Shown in pieces: positions 1 to 11,700 of a stretch of 64,000 bases of DNA. The translations under genes were made by a program, and so were the position numbers. The notes below the pieces were generated by a model. That model was given only the letters and a program-made list of their open reading frames with translations, was not told the origin of the DNA and made no database searches. Numbering within the stretch: the first letter of the stretch is position 1; each line of letters begins with the position of its first letter. This DNA comes from Lantana camara (lineage: Eukaryota; Streptophyta; Magnoliopsida; Lamiales; Verbenaceae), in NCBI GenBank assembly GCA_037501455.1, contig CM074859.1, positions 22,511,001 to 22,575,000 of the forward strand, given 5' to 3'.

Positions 1-1
1 T

Positions 2-533
2 ACAACTGGTGAACTACCATTTTTGCATGGCCATGCATGGGAAGGAGCTAATAAATTTTATGGCGTAGTCAACGTAGGAAATTCCCATTGGGTGGCCATT
101 GAGATTTTGCCCCAAGAGGGAGTCATCAAAGTTTACGACAGCGGCGGTGGTTCCATTGACCACAGGAATTACCAAATTGCTTTGAACCATCTGTGTGTTT
201 ACTTTCCCAAATTGTTGGCACACACAGGAAAATTCAGGCATTTAGTTGGCAGCCTCAACCGCATGTGGAAGTTGCAACTTGCTCCGTATCCAAAAAATAA
301 ACGAAGGTACATATAAAATTTACTAACTTAAATTTTTTTTATTATATTTTTATTTAATTTCTATTATTATTTTTTTTTTTTTCAGTGGCGATTGTGGACT
401 CTATTCCTTATATTACATTGAGCTTCTCATGCGTGGGGAACAGATGGAAGTTCTGGATGACGATAATACCTCTTATTTAAGGTTACGTTTAGCATCCGAA
501 ATATTTTTTGGAGTTGATAAATGCAATATTTAA
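2..533 (+). CDS. Ulp1-like (C48) cysteine protease, C-terminal part, partial at window edge
   Basis: Two exons are visible, 2-306 and 386-533, joined by a GT-AG intron (donor GTACAT, acceptor after a T-rich tract). The split codon AG|T gives the Ser before the catalytic Cys. The frame is open from base 2, so the gene starts to the left of the window. Catalytic elements of the Ulp1/SENP fold appear in order: His in NSHWVAIEI, Asp in VYDSGGG, and Cys in SGDCGLYSLYYIE. The gene ends at TAA 531-533. Ulp1-family enzymes remove SUMO-type modifiers, but in plants such stand-alone C48 domains are very often cargo of Mutator-like (MULE) or CACTA transposons. The palindrome-rich DNA that follows favours a transposon-borne copy over a cellular deSUMOylase (inference). 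The intact triad and splice sites suggest limited decay. Confidence 0.75.
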
Positions 534-572
534 GTTCCACAGTATGTATTCATAATATTTATGTCCAATTCT

Positions 573-890
573 TTAATAAATTGCACAAGCGATTTAATGA
601 ATCGCCCGCGCAATTCTTCATATACAGCTAGTTTTTTATTTGTTTTAAATATTTATTTGATTTATTTTTTACCCTAAACCCTAAAAATTTGATATAGTTG
701 AATGCATCTGTAAACTACGAACCGAATAATATTGAATGCATGTAGACCTAATTTCTTTCCTATAAAATGTATAATTCCCTAATAAATCGCGCAAGCGATT
801 TAATTAATCGCTCACGCGATTCTTCATCAACATCTATTTATATATTTTATTTAAATATTATTTATTTATTTTCTTTATTTAATCGCGCAA
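573..890. repeat. Left arm of a ~300-bp inverted repeat (partner 2905-3175)
   Basis: Read in reverse complement, 2905-3175 follows the same order of words as 573-890: the AATCGC palindromes, a run ending TTCTTCATA, a T-rich block, ACCCTAAACCCTAAAAATT, the word ACTACGAACCGAATAATATTG, then TTCATCAACATCTA. By eye the two arms are roughly 90% identical apart from small gaps. The arms enclose about 2 kb including the two-exon gene at 1931-2578. They could be terminal or subterminal inverted repeats of a DNA transposon. A transcript across them would fold into a long hairpin. Confidence 0.65.
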
Positions 891-1634
891 CATCTATTTA
901 TATAGGGGTTGGGGTTCATGAAGCTCAATAAGGAAGGAAGTACCTTATTGTTGTTAATGAATGTATCATCATTCATTCTTGTTCATGTACCAATCAACGA
1001 ATTGAATGCATGTTGCCCTAATTTTTTTCCTATAAATAGTCCAATTCACAAAATGAATCGCGCAATCTATTCTGCAACTAAATCAAATTAATTATTTTTT
1101 TATGAATCATGCAATCGATTTCACGAATATTAGCTATTATAATAGAAAAAATCCGGGCTACATCTATGGTTTTTTACTTGTAATTTATTTTGAATATTAG
1201 CTAGTATAATTTATTGTATTTTCATTGGATCGCGCACTCGATTTTGTTAATCACGCACGCGATTCTTCATCAAATCTGTTTGATTATTATTTTAATTAAT
1301 TTACAGAAAAAAATATTGAAATTTGTATTTATATATTTATTATTTAAATTAATTTACATTTAATAAATCTGCAACTACGAACCGAATAATATTGAATGCA
1401 TTTAGCCCTAATTTTTTTCTTATAAAATGTACAATTCCATAATAAATCAGGCGCGCGATTCTTCATATAAATCTAGTTATTTATTTGATTTAAAATTTTA
1501 TTTGATTTATTTTGACCCTAAACCCTAATAATCTAGCGCGCGATTCATTCTTGTTCTAAATATTAGATATTATAAATAATTTGTTGTATTTTCATAGGAT
1601 CGCGGACTCGATTTGGTTAATCGCTCACGCGATT
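579..1634. repeat. Left array of AATCGC-N4-GCGATT near-palindromes
   Basis: AT-rich DNA contains many 16-bp hairpin-like sites of the form AATCGC-N4-GCGATT, some degenerate. Examples lie at 579-594, 600-615, 785-800, 806-821, 1598-1613 and 1619-1634. They occur inside a larger repeated unit that also carries GAACCGAATAATATTGAATG and a telo-box (ACCCTAAACCCTA, about 671 and 1503). The unit recurs in direct orientation at about 1360-1660 and inverted at 2905-3175. Spaced palindromes near element ends are typical of transposase-binding subterminal repeats; that role here is inference. I see no gene between 534 and 1680. Confidence 0.7.
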
Positions 1635-1930
1635 ATTCATAACATCTACTCCTTTATTTTATTTGAAGAAGGGACATAGATGTCCATTGTCTTCTTCCCG
1701 CGTCTGACAGATGTTCTCGATGAGATGCTTGAGTTTAATGAAAAGCTGCCTGCACTCTTTCCCGGAATTTTGACCGTCACCTTTACAATGCGACCAGGGG
1801 TGCGACTGTTGGTTAAAGGCCCAATCACCTGCAAAATTTCTGCAAAATTTTGCAAAATTTTCATCACCTGCAAAAGAAGTCTTGCTTCTCTCCTCTCTCT
1901 CACGTATCTCAATCCTTGACAAATAAAGTC

Positions 1931-2578
1931 ATGAATAACCCTCCAAGAATTATTCTGGCATGTACTCCCATGGTTGAACGTCTTCGGATATATACCGGAG
2001 AAAACGAAATCGATCGGCTAGATGTCTTCGACACAGTGCTAGCTAATGTGTCGCTTGATTTGACTCAGCGATTCAAAACCAGATTCTGGGCACGAGATGT
2101 TGTAGCAGCAGTGAAAGGACTGCGGATAAATTTTTACGCTTTCCGTAGATTATTGGCGTGTCCTGGAGTTAAATTGGCTGCTAATCGTATTAGTGCCGAA
2201 ATTGATCCCCTAGAATATTATGGTGCGAATACCATTGAGGTAAGTCGAATTCATCAGTGGCACTTTTTTTTTTTTTTTTAATCTTTGTTTGTTCATTTTT
2301 CAATGTTTAATATTGCATAGGTTATTCAGCGGGATTTCGACGCCAGAGTATTTGGATGCCGTTATTACGACGACCTAAGGTATATCTTCAAAGTGCGGCA
2401 GGCACACCTTTTGGAGGGCGAAGAGGAGCACCTCCACGCTTTCCACATAAGTGTTAGGGACTCAGACCCTGAGTCCTTTTACGACGTTGTTTACCTTGAG
2501 TCCTCTGAGGGGAGTGTTCATTCCATTATCCCTCAATATGATCCGGAGGAGGTTAATCAGTTTCCTCCTCCCCCATAA
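1931..2578 (+). CDS. Hypothetical two-exon gene, 188 aa, inside inverted-repeat element
   Basis: Exon 1 is 1931-2239 and exon 2 is 2321-2578. The intron has donor GTAAGT and acceptor TGCATAG, with a poly(T) tract. Joining the exons keeps the frame, giving 103 + 85 codons. The first ATG in this frame after the upstream low-complexity CTGCAAAA repeats is at 1931; the open frame extends back to about 1850. The product is hydrophilic, with an acidic C-terminal third (repeated Glu/Asp) and a Pro-rich end. I recognise no family. Its position between inverted palindromic arms suggests that it belongs to the same mobile element as the Ulp1 gene, but this is inference. An open stretch at 1680-1919 could be an extra upstream exon; I could not link it by splice sites. 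Confidence 0.5.
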
Positions 2579-2644
2579 AATATTTAGTTTGTGATCCGGA
2601 GGAGGTTAATCAGTTTCCTCCTCCCCCATAAAATATTTAGTTTG
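2539..2644. repeat. 53-bp perfect tandem duplication overlapping a stop codon
   Basis: The unit at 2539-2591 (starting TGATCCGGAGGAGG) is repeated at 2592-2644. The first copy contains the last 13 codons and TAA of the 188-aa ORF. The second copy lies entirely in the 3' untranslated region. Because the copies look identical, the event is recent. Confidence 0.9.
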
Positions 2645-2740
2645 ATTGTAATGTATTTTACTGGTTTTGTAATGAATTCTATTTTTATATATCTAGTATG
2701 CTGTATTTTACAGTTTTAATGGTTTTACTATTCTTCATTG

Positions 2741-3161
2741 AATCGCGTGAGCAATTTATAAAATCGCGTGAGCTATACATTGAATCGCGTGAGCGATTAA
2801 CCAGAATCGCTCACTTGATTTGATGAATCGCGCACTAGATTCATCACCTAACTAGAATTTAATCAGATAAATAGAAATATTTATTTTTGATATTTAATCG
2901 CACAGGCGATTAAATAAAGAAAATAAATAAATAATATTTAAATAAAATAAAGGACTAGATGTTGATGAAGAATCGCGTGAGCGATTAATTAAATCGGTTG
3001 AGCGATTTATTAGGTCTACATGCATTCAATATTATTCGGTTCGTAGTTTGCAGATGCATTCAATTATATCAAATTTTTAGGGTTTAGGGTAAAAAATAAA
3101 TCAAATAAATATTTAAAACAAATAAAAAACTTGCTCTATATGAAGAATCGCTTGTGCGATT
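2741..3161. repeat. Right array of AATCGC-N4-GCGATT near-palindromes
   Basis: Sites at 2741-2756, 2783-2798, 2805-2820, 2826-2841, 2896-2911, 2971-2986, 2992-3007 and 3146-3161 match the 16-bp motif, several perfectly (AATCGCGTGAGCGATT). The stretch 2905-3175 is the reverse complement of 573-890. A 20-bp direct repeat (GAATGCATTGTAATTTAATT) follows at 3221-3260. Confidence 0.75.
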
Positions 3162-3299
3162 TATTTATTAAATCCAATTCTTTATTTATTTATTCCTCAA
3201 CAACCAACCGTCATAGTATTGAATGCATTGTAATTTAATTGAATGCATTGTAATTTAATTGAATGCATGTACACCTAATTCTTCCATAAATATTCCAAT

Positions 3300-4464
3300 T
3301 ATCACTTGTCATCCTCACACCTTACTTCAAGCAAAACCCTAGCCGCTTTCTCTCTCCCCTTCTTTCTTCTTCTTCTTCAACAGAGGCAGACGAACGCGAA
3401 AACAAATCACCGTTTGGGGGCTTGGAGTTAGCTTCTAAGGATTGGGGTTCATGTTGTTAATAGTTGTTCATTGCTCATGAAGCCCAATCCTTAGATGCTC
3501 GACTTCAAGCCCTAAAACCTGTGGTTTGGGTCAACTTCAAATACGTGATGGTGATGCTGATATGATATGCGAACAAAGGGACAGATCTGGGGGATGTAGC
3601 CGAAGAAGAAGAACGGGATAAGAGCGGAAGAGGAAAGGAAGGAAAAATGGAGATTTATGTTGGGTTTTTTTTTTTTGTTTTGTTATAACTTATAAATTTA
3701 TTTTATTTGCAAAAGGGCCCCTAAAATTTCTTCCTTTTACAAAACGAGTTAATTGCAACTTGATTAGTATATAAAGACGTCACGTCAGAAAATATTGGAA
3801 AAAAAAAAGGGAAAAGAAATTAAGGGTTATATCCCTAAAAAAAGACTTGGGCGTCCCTTGGGACCTAATTCTCTCCTTTTACATTCATTTTTCACTCCCA
3901 TTAAATTCCTAATCGATTAGCCCCAAAAAACATAAAAAATCCTAATTTCTAAATTCTTGCTCTCGATGGAGGACTCATAGGCAATCTCAAGGACGATTGA
4001 AGACGTGAAGCAATAAATGGATGGGGAGCAAAGGTGGGACTAGACTACAATTGATTGTTCAAGGCTGCTTCTAAGGCCAACAAGTCTTGCAGAAAAGAGG
4101 CAATTTCTCCCCTTTTTTATTTTAATTTTTTTGGGATTTTGTTGTTTTTGTCGTGTATCTTAAAATTTGTGGTCATTGTCATGTTTGTTTATATCTGAAC
4201 TGCTGTATTTTTAATTTGAAGTGGTCTATTGTGTCTTCGTTTGTTTAATATTGTATTATCAAGATGCATGTTTTTATACTGAGAAAAGGTTTTTCAATTT
4301 ATTTTAAGAGGTGGTGAAAAGTATAAATTTTGTATGACTGTACAAATACACCATGTTGGGGAACTCGTATTTGAGTCTGTTGCTACATGTTTTTATGAAT
4401 GTCCTTCCTTTGATAGATAATAGGCATTGTGTGAAGCATTTACATGGAAATATGAGAAGGTTGG
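3300..4464. other. Promoter/5'-leader-like and AT-rich spacer without a clear gene
   Basis: Bases 3290-3390 resemble a plant promoter and leader: a CATAAATATT box, then AAACCCTAGCC and a CT-rich tract, but only short ORFs follow. A 19-bp inverted repeat with one mismatch lies at 3435-3453 and 3476-3494 and would form a hairpin. From 3660 to 4464 the DNA is AT-rich, with poly(T) and poly(A) runs, and I see no coding region. The base at 4464 is the insertion point of Copia A. Confidence 0.5.
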
Positions 4465-4639
4465 TATAGAACTTTTATATTGATTCTTATCTTTTACAAG
4501 GGAGATTACAGAATATATAGATACAAGAAGTAGTTACGGTAAGGAGTAAATCACGCTCCTATACAATCTGTTACAACTAGACTCCTAAGATGGTGCAAAG
4601 ATATATACAAGGACTCCTTTGATTACTCAATCTTCTATA
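4465..4639 (-). repeat. 3' LTR of Copia A
   Basis: 175 bp, about 98% identical to the 5' copy by eye (differences near 4477, 4533 and 4634). The pol reading frame runs through the polypurine tract and stops inside this LTR at 4627. Confidence 0.92.
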
Positions 4640-7600
4640 CGCCCCCGCAAGATGGAGGCTCTCGGAAGGACTCCAATCTTGTCTCGACACTGCAAGAATT
4701 GTTGTCGGGGAAGAGCCTTAGTGAAGGTATCGGCAAGTTGGTCAGCGGAAGAGACATGCCGGACATGAAGAGCACCGTTCTGAACCTGTTCTCGAACGAA
4801 GTGGAAGTCAAGTGCTATGTGTTTCATGCGGGAGTGAAAGACCGGGTTGGAGCAGAGGTGTGTCGCGCCAATATTGTCACAGAAATTTGTAGGAGAGCGG
4901 CGGAGATTGATTCCGAGTTCACTGAGGAGGGAACAGATCCAGCGAAGTTCTGCCGATGTAGAGGCCACCGCACGGTACTCGGCTTCTGTGGAGGAACGAG
5001 CAACGGTGCGTTGTTTCTTCGAGCTCCAGCAAATCGGGGTGATGCCAAGATAGATAATGTGACCACTTGTGGACGAGTAGTCATCTTTATTTCCTGCCCA
5101 ATCAGCGTCGGAGAAGGCGAGGAGGTCCAAGGGGGTGTTGCAGCGGAGTAGGATTCCAAAATCCGACGTTCCACGCAGATAGCGTAGTAGTCGTTTGACA
5201 GCTTGGAGGTGGATGGAAGTTGGGCGATGCATGAACTGAGATAGCTTGTTGACCGTAAAGCTGATATCCGGACGGGTAAGTGTGAGATATTGCAGGCCGC
5301 CGACGATGGAACGATATTCACTTGGGTCAGTGAGGGAGGTACCCGATCCAAGTCGCAGGTCCGTGTCAGGAGTAAGTGGTGTGGTTACCGGATTGGAGCT
5401 GGCCATGTCCAAACGGTGTAATAGATCATGAACATATTTCCGCTGAGATAAGAAAAGTCCAGAACCTGTGCGGGTGCATTCGACCCCAAGGAAATAGGTA
5501 AGAGGGCCTAAGTCCTTTAATGAGAAGTGGGCAGACAAGATAGTGATGAACTTGGACACTTCTGATTCAACGGGTCCCGTAATGACGATGTCATCAACAT
5601 ACACAAGAACATATAGCAAGGTTGTGGCTGAGTTGAAAATGAAGAGTGACGAGTCAGCGAGGGAGTTGCTGAAGCCATGAATGAGTAGAAAATGCCGGAG
5701 TTCATGATACCACGCACGGGGTGCTTGTTTGAGCCCATATAGCGCTTTATGGAGCTTGCATACGTGGTCAGGCCGGTTCTTGTCAACGAACCCCGGTGGC
5801 TATACCATGTAAACAGTGTCGGAGAGTCGTCCCTGTAAGAAGGCATTGTTGACGTCAAGTTGACGTAATATCCAACCCCTGCTGATAGCAATAGTGAGAA
5901 CCACTCGAATGGTTGTTGCTTTTATTACTGGACTGAAGGTGTTATGAAAATCGACACCCGGCCGTTGATGGAACCCTTTGGCAACGAGCCGCGCCTTGTA
6001 CCTGTCAAGAGAGCCGTCAGCATTGCGTTTAATACGAAATATCCACTTACAACCGACTAAATTAAATGCATCCGATGGAGGAACGAGTTCCCATGTTCCA
6101 TTATTCACAAGGGCATCATACTCAACAGCCATTGCTTGCCGCCATCGCTCGTCTCGGAGAGCTTGTGTCACGGTTTTTGGTTCAATTTCACCGGCCGGGA
6201 CCATATGAGTGGATAGGTTGAGTTTTTAGGTTGGTTTCCTTATGTTATGTTTGGATCGGGTTATCATGGGATGAGTGGGGTGTGGTGGAATCTGATCAGT
6301 ATGTGCACCAGTTGGGGGTGATGGTTCGGTTGGAGGGGTTGGTTCGGTTGGAGGAGATGGTTCTGTTGAGGTTTGGATGGGAGAAGATGGTGAAGGTGAG
6401 TGGACCTGTGGCGATGGGGAGGATGATGACGGGACGGATGAAGGGGTTCCGCGCGGTGCCGGTGAGACGGGGGGAATATAAGTTACGGGAGGTAGGTGTT
6501 GTGGAGTGTTTGAGGACGGAGCAGTTCCGCGTGGGTGCTGTGGGTTGGATAACGCAGCAAACGGGAAGGCCTGTTCGACGAAGCGAACGTGACGAGATAC
6601 ATAGAGACGGTGGGATGAGATATCTAGACAGAGGTATGCACTTTGGGTGAGCGAGTAGCCAAGGAAGACACACGGGAGTGAGCGGGACTGGAGTTTGTGA
6701 TCGGAGTAGGGACGAAGCCAAGGGTAGCAAAGGCAGCCGAAGGTACGGAGCTTTTCGTAGTTTGGTGTAGTGTTGTAGAGTTTGAGATATGGTGATGACA
6801 TTGAGAGGCTGGGAGTAGGGAGTCTATTTATGAGATATACGGCTGTGGCAAAGGCATAATGCCAGTATGAGGTGGGGATGGAGGCATGATGAAGAAGAGT
6901 GAGGCCGGTTTCAACTATATGGCGGTGACGCCGTTCAGAGTAACCATTGTGTTCGGGAGTGTGGGATGGAGTTGTGAGATGAGATATGCCTTGGCTGGTA
7001 AGGTAGGGCGTGAGGGTAGTGTATTCTCCACCATTGTCGGAATACAAGGTTTTTATTTTGGAGTTGAATTTCACTTCGACAAGAGCTTTAAATTGCTTGA
7101 AGATATCAGCAACTTGGGATTTGCGGGTAAGGGGGAAGAACCATACGTACTTGGTGTAATGATCCACAAAGATGACATAATATTTGTGATTATCGTGTGA
7201 TAGAATAGGTGAAGTCCATACATCACTAAAGAGAATATCTAAGGGAGAAAATGATTTTATTGATGATTCCCCAAACGGAAGTTTATGACTCTTATTACAA
7301 AGACAAGAATTGCAGTGTAATTTCGAAGAGAGGGAAGACACTGGAAGTTTATTCTGAGTGAGAATGTGATGATGAATGGCAGCGGACGGGTGTCCCAAAC
7401 GATTGTGCCACTCGTCTGCCGAGGTCTTGATGCAGGAAGTGAATATGGTGGGTTGGGAAGTAGGTGAGGTCTGTCTCGCCGGCCACTCATAAACCCCATT
7501 ATTGGTTTGTCCCGTCATGATGGAAGCCCCCGTCGCCAGATCTTTCACCTGAAAGCCATATGGAGTAAATTCAACAGACACATGGTTAGATTCACATAGT

Positions 7601-8537
7601 TTAGAAACTGATATAAGGTTTTTCTGCATAGAAGGGACATAAAGAACATTATTGAGATTTAAATTAGAGCAGTTAGAGGGTAAGGAGATAGAACCGGAGT
7701 GGGTGATGGGGAGAGTGGTGCCATCTCCGATCATAACATTGTCGTGAGCAGTGTAAGGGGTTTGGAGGGATAGGGAGTCGAGGTCAGAGGTGATATGGTG
7801 GGAAGCGCCACTGTCGAGGAGCCATGATGGCAGGGAAGGTGGTTGTTGGGCTGTTGTGAAGTGGGCACGGGGTTGCCATGGTGTTGGGGAGGGTCGGCGA
7901 GGCTGCTGTGGTGGGCGAGTGTGTGTCGGGTAGCTTTGTTGGCTATGTGGTTGAGTCGGAGAGATGTGGAATTGGGTGCAGCGCTTCGCGGAGTGGCCTT
8001 GAATACCACACAGTTGGCAAGTGCCAAGGTAGGGACGAGGTGGGCAGTATGTATTAGTTGTAGGTGGAGTGGCGCCAGTGTTTGGTTTTGGGTTGTAATC
8101 CGGCTGGGTTGGCAGAGATCGGGAGAGACGATGCAACAGCCGTGGCAGACTGTTGGACGGTAAGTTCTCGATTGAGAAGCTTCTCATGGAGTTCGGCAAA
8201 TGAAATTGGGCTGTCACGAGCATTGACAGCATCGGTGATTGAGCGGTATGATTCATCGAGACCGTCAAGGACAATATCCGTGATGTCTTCTTGGCCGAGG
8301 GGGTGGCCCAATAGGTTGAGTTCGTCCGCCTTCGTGCGGATGAGGGTCATGTATTCATTGATTGATTTTGATCCCTTGGTTGATCGTTTGAGGGCGTCAC
8401 GTAGTTGTTTAATGTGACCCCTTGAGGTGTTGGCAAACGTTGTGGCTAGGGTGTTCCAGGCCTCGTGGGAGGTGGTGGCGCTGTGGATGATCGGGGCCAC
8501 CGTGTGATGCAGCGAGCCAGCGAGAACAGCCAAGATT

Positions 8538-8709
8538 AGAGTTTGTGAATAATCTGTATTCATTGATTTCTGGATGATTACAATTACAATAGGGTTTACA
8601 CTAAATAGACGTACAAGGCTACAAATAAGGAAACGATATGTACAAGGGAAGAATCCCACTAAATCAGGGATAAAATAAAAAACCAACAAATTAGCCGTGA
8701 TCTTTAACA
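8538..8709 (-). repeat. 3' LTR of Copia B, 10 bp short
   Basis: 172 bp, identical by eye to the corresponding part of the 5' LTR. The pol frame ends inside it at 8691. The final ten bases before host sequence are missing. Confidence 0.88.
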
Positions 8710-11700
8710 CTCCCCCTCAAGTTGATTGTGGGGTCACACACATTTAACTTACCCAAAACACTCAAGAAGGCTTTCTCAGTTACGGTCTTAGTGAGAATGT
8801 CCGCCAACTGATCTTCTGATCGCACAAACGGAAACGTCACAATCCCACTCTCAAGCTTTTCCTTGATAAAGTGTCGGTCCACCTCAATATGCTTTGTTCG
8901 ATCATGCTGAACCAGGTTTTCTGATATGCTTATCGCTGCTTTATTATCACACCACAGCTTGCACCTTTCTTTCACTGGGAACCCAAGTTCCTCAAGCAGC
9001 TTTCGCAGCCAAAGGACTTCAGCTAGTCCTCGTACAATCCCCCTGAATTCTGCTTCTGCACTAGAAAGAGCAACCACCTTCTGTTTCTTGCTCTTCCAAG
9101 TGACAAGATTTCCTCCAACCAAAGTAAAATACCCCGAAGTTGAGCGTCGGTCATCTTGGTTTCCAGCCCAGTCTGCATCTGTATAAGCCTCAACACAAAG
9201 ATTTCCATGCTTTTGGAATAAAACTCCTCTTCCAGGGCATCCTTTGAGATATCTGACAACTCTGAGTGCGGCTTCCATATGTTCATGCTGCGGTCGGTAC
9301 ATAAATTGACTCAACACACCTACTGCATATGCTATATCAGGTCTAGTATGAGACAAGTAAATCAGTTTTCCAATAAGATGCTGATATCTACTTCGATCCA
9401 CCATTTCTGCTTCAACTGTGAGTTTCAAGCCGTGATTGACTACCATAGGTGTCCCCACTAGTTTGCTATCAAGTAGCCCTGTCTCTGCCAACAAATCCAG
9501 TACATACTTTCGTTGGGAGATAAAAATTCCTTGCTTTGATCTCAGCACTTCAATCCCCAAGAAATATTTCAACTCCCCTAAATCCTTCATTTCAAACTCC
9601 TGAAAAACGTTCTTCCTTAACTGCTTGATTTCCTCGAGATCATCTCCAGTGATAATCATGTCATCCACGTAGATGATGAGACATGTTACCAGCTCACCCT
9701 TTCTCTTGAAAAACAGGGTATGGTCTGCATTGCTCTGTGTAAACCCATAATTCTTCATAGCAGCAGTAAACCTGCCAAACCAAGCTCTGGGAAACTGTTT
9801 GAGCCCATAGAGAGCTCGCTTTAACCTGCAGACTTCTCCTTCACGAAACTGTTCACAGAAACCTGGTGGAGGCTCCATATGCACTTTCTCCTCCAACTTC
9901 CCATGAAGGAAAGCATTCTTCACATCAAACTGGTGCAACGACAACTCCTGGTTGGCAGCTATAGAGAAGAGAACTCTGATAGTATCAATCTTAGCTACGG
10001 GAGAGAAAGTTTCTGAGTAATCCACCCCGTACGTCTGCGTATACCCTTTAGCCACTAGTCTGGCCTTGTACCTCTCAATGGATCCATCTGAACGGTGTTT
10101 GATGGTAAAGACCCATCTGCATCCTACTGGCCTCTTCTCAGACGGCAACATGCACTTTTCCCAAGTTAGGTTCTTTTCTAGGGCTGCCATTTCTGTCTCC
10201 ATGGCTCTCCTCCACTCATCCTTTTTCTGAGCTTCCTCAACTGTTCTAGGAAGTACATCAGCATAAACAGCTACTGTATAGGCTCTCGCAGCAACTATCA
10301 GCTTCCCTTGAGCAATCTCTGCAACTGGATATCGAGACCCTCTGGGCTCATACTCAGGCTCGTATCTCTTTGGAGGCACTCCCCGTGTGCTCCGGGGTGG
10401 AAGAACATACCGTTCAATCCCCCCATCCTCCCCCTGTTCCTGTACTTCCTCACTCGATAGATCATTAGTAGCACTGACAGTATTATCATGATCAACAAAG
10501 GAATTCTCAAGGGTTACCTCAGGGATTACCAGCGGGTCAGATCCTGGGGTTGGTTCTGTGGTGGAAGACTGGACCATGGGAGATGTTGACTCGGTGGTTC
10601 CGCCTACTGGCTCTTTTGGGTCCGGATTTGGCAAAGTGGCATGAGATACCCAACTCAGTGGGTCTACAGACTGCTCCCCCTGACCACTGAGCTGGGAAGC
10701 AAAGAAGAATTCTGACTCAAGGAAGTTACAATTCATGGTGGTGTACATACGCCTAGTGGAGGGATGGTAACAACGATACCCCTTCTGATGGACCCCATAC
10801 CCGACAAAGACACACTTAACGGAACACGGATCTAGTTTGGTGCGTTCGTGTTTAGGGATGTGAACGAATACTGAGCACCCAAAAACACGCGGCTGGAGGG
10901 TCAAGGTAGTTGGGACTCGAACATGCTAGGAAAGTTCGAAAAGTGGTGTTCGAAGATTAAGCACTTTAGTGGGTAATCTATTAAGAAGATATACAGAGGT
11001 GGCTACAGCTTCGGGCCAATAAGACTTAGGGACACAAGAATCAAACATAAGGGCCCTAGTGATCTCAAGAATAATCCGGTTTTTTCGTTCAGCAACCCCA
11101 TTCTGTTCAGGAGTATGGGCACAAGTAGTTTGATGAACAAGACCATTGGCTGTAGTGAACTGTTGGAAGGTGTGATTAATGTATTCCCCCCCATTATCTG
11201 ATCGAAGCACTTGAATTTTAGTGTCAAAGTGGGTTTGAACCATATTATAGAACTCTATGAATTTAGACACCACATCTGATTTTTGTTTCAAAAAATACAC
11301 CCAAGTCATGCGTGAGCAATCATCAATAAAGAGAACAAAGAAACGAAAACCAGAACGTGAACCCATATAGGGAGCAGGGCCCCAAACATCGGAATGCACT
11401 AGAGAAAAAACTTTATTCATACGAGTTCCAGAATACGGGTACGACTGTCTATGACTTTTAGCCAAAATACAAGTTTCGCAAGATAATTGACTACTGGAGG
11501 AAAAAATATTTGGGAAAAGTAAATGGAGATATCTAACTGACGGATGACCTAACCGACGATGCCAAAGCCACTTTTGCTTCTCAACGGTCCCGTGAGCCAG
11601 CGCTACAGTCCCGTTTTGAATCACATCATCCACATAGTAAAGCCCACCGCGTTCAGTGCCACGCCCAATCACTTTCCCCGACTGAATATCCTGCAGGAGA

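Noticed and set aside
670..3090. Interstitial telomere sequence
   Set aside because: ACCCTAAACCCTA occurs as isolated one- or two-unit telo-boxes within the repeat unit, not as a telomeric array.
2741..3161. CRISPR array
   Set aside because: The short repeated words are palindromic, irregularly spaced and degenerate, lie in both orientations and sit in plant nuclear DNA.
5517..5891. Minus-strand 124-codon ORF over the Copia A RT
   Set aside because: A different frame from the RT; the RT motifs are in the frame interrupted by the TAG at 5800-5802.
6231..6650. Plus-strand ORFs over Copia A and B (such as 6231-6650 and 12529-12882)
   Set aside because: Shadows of minus-strand gag-pol with no domain features.
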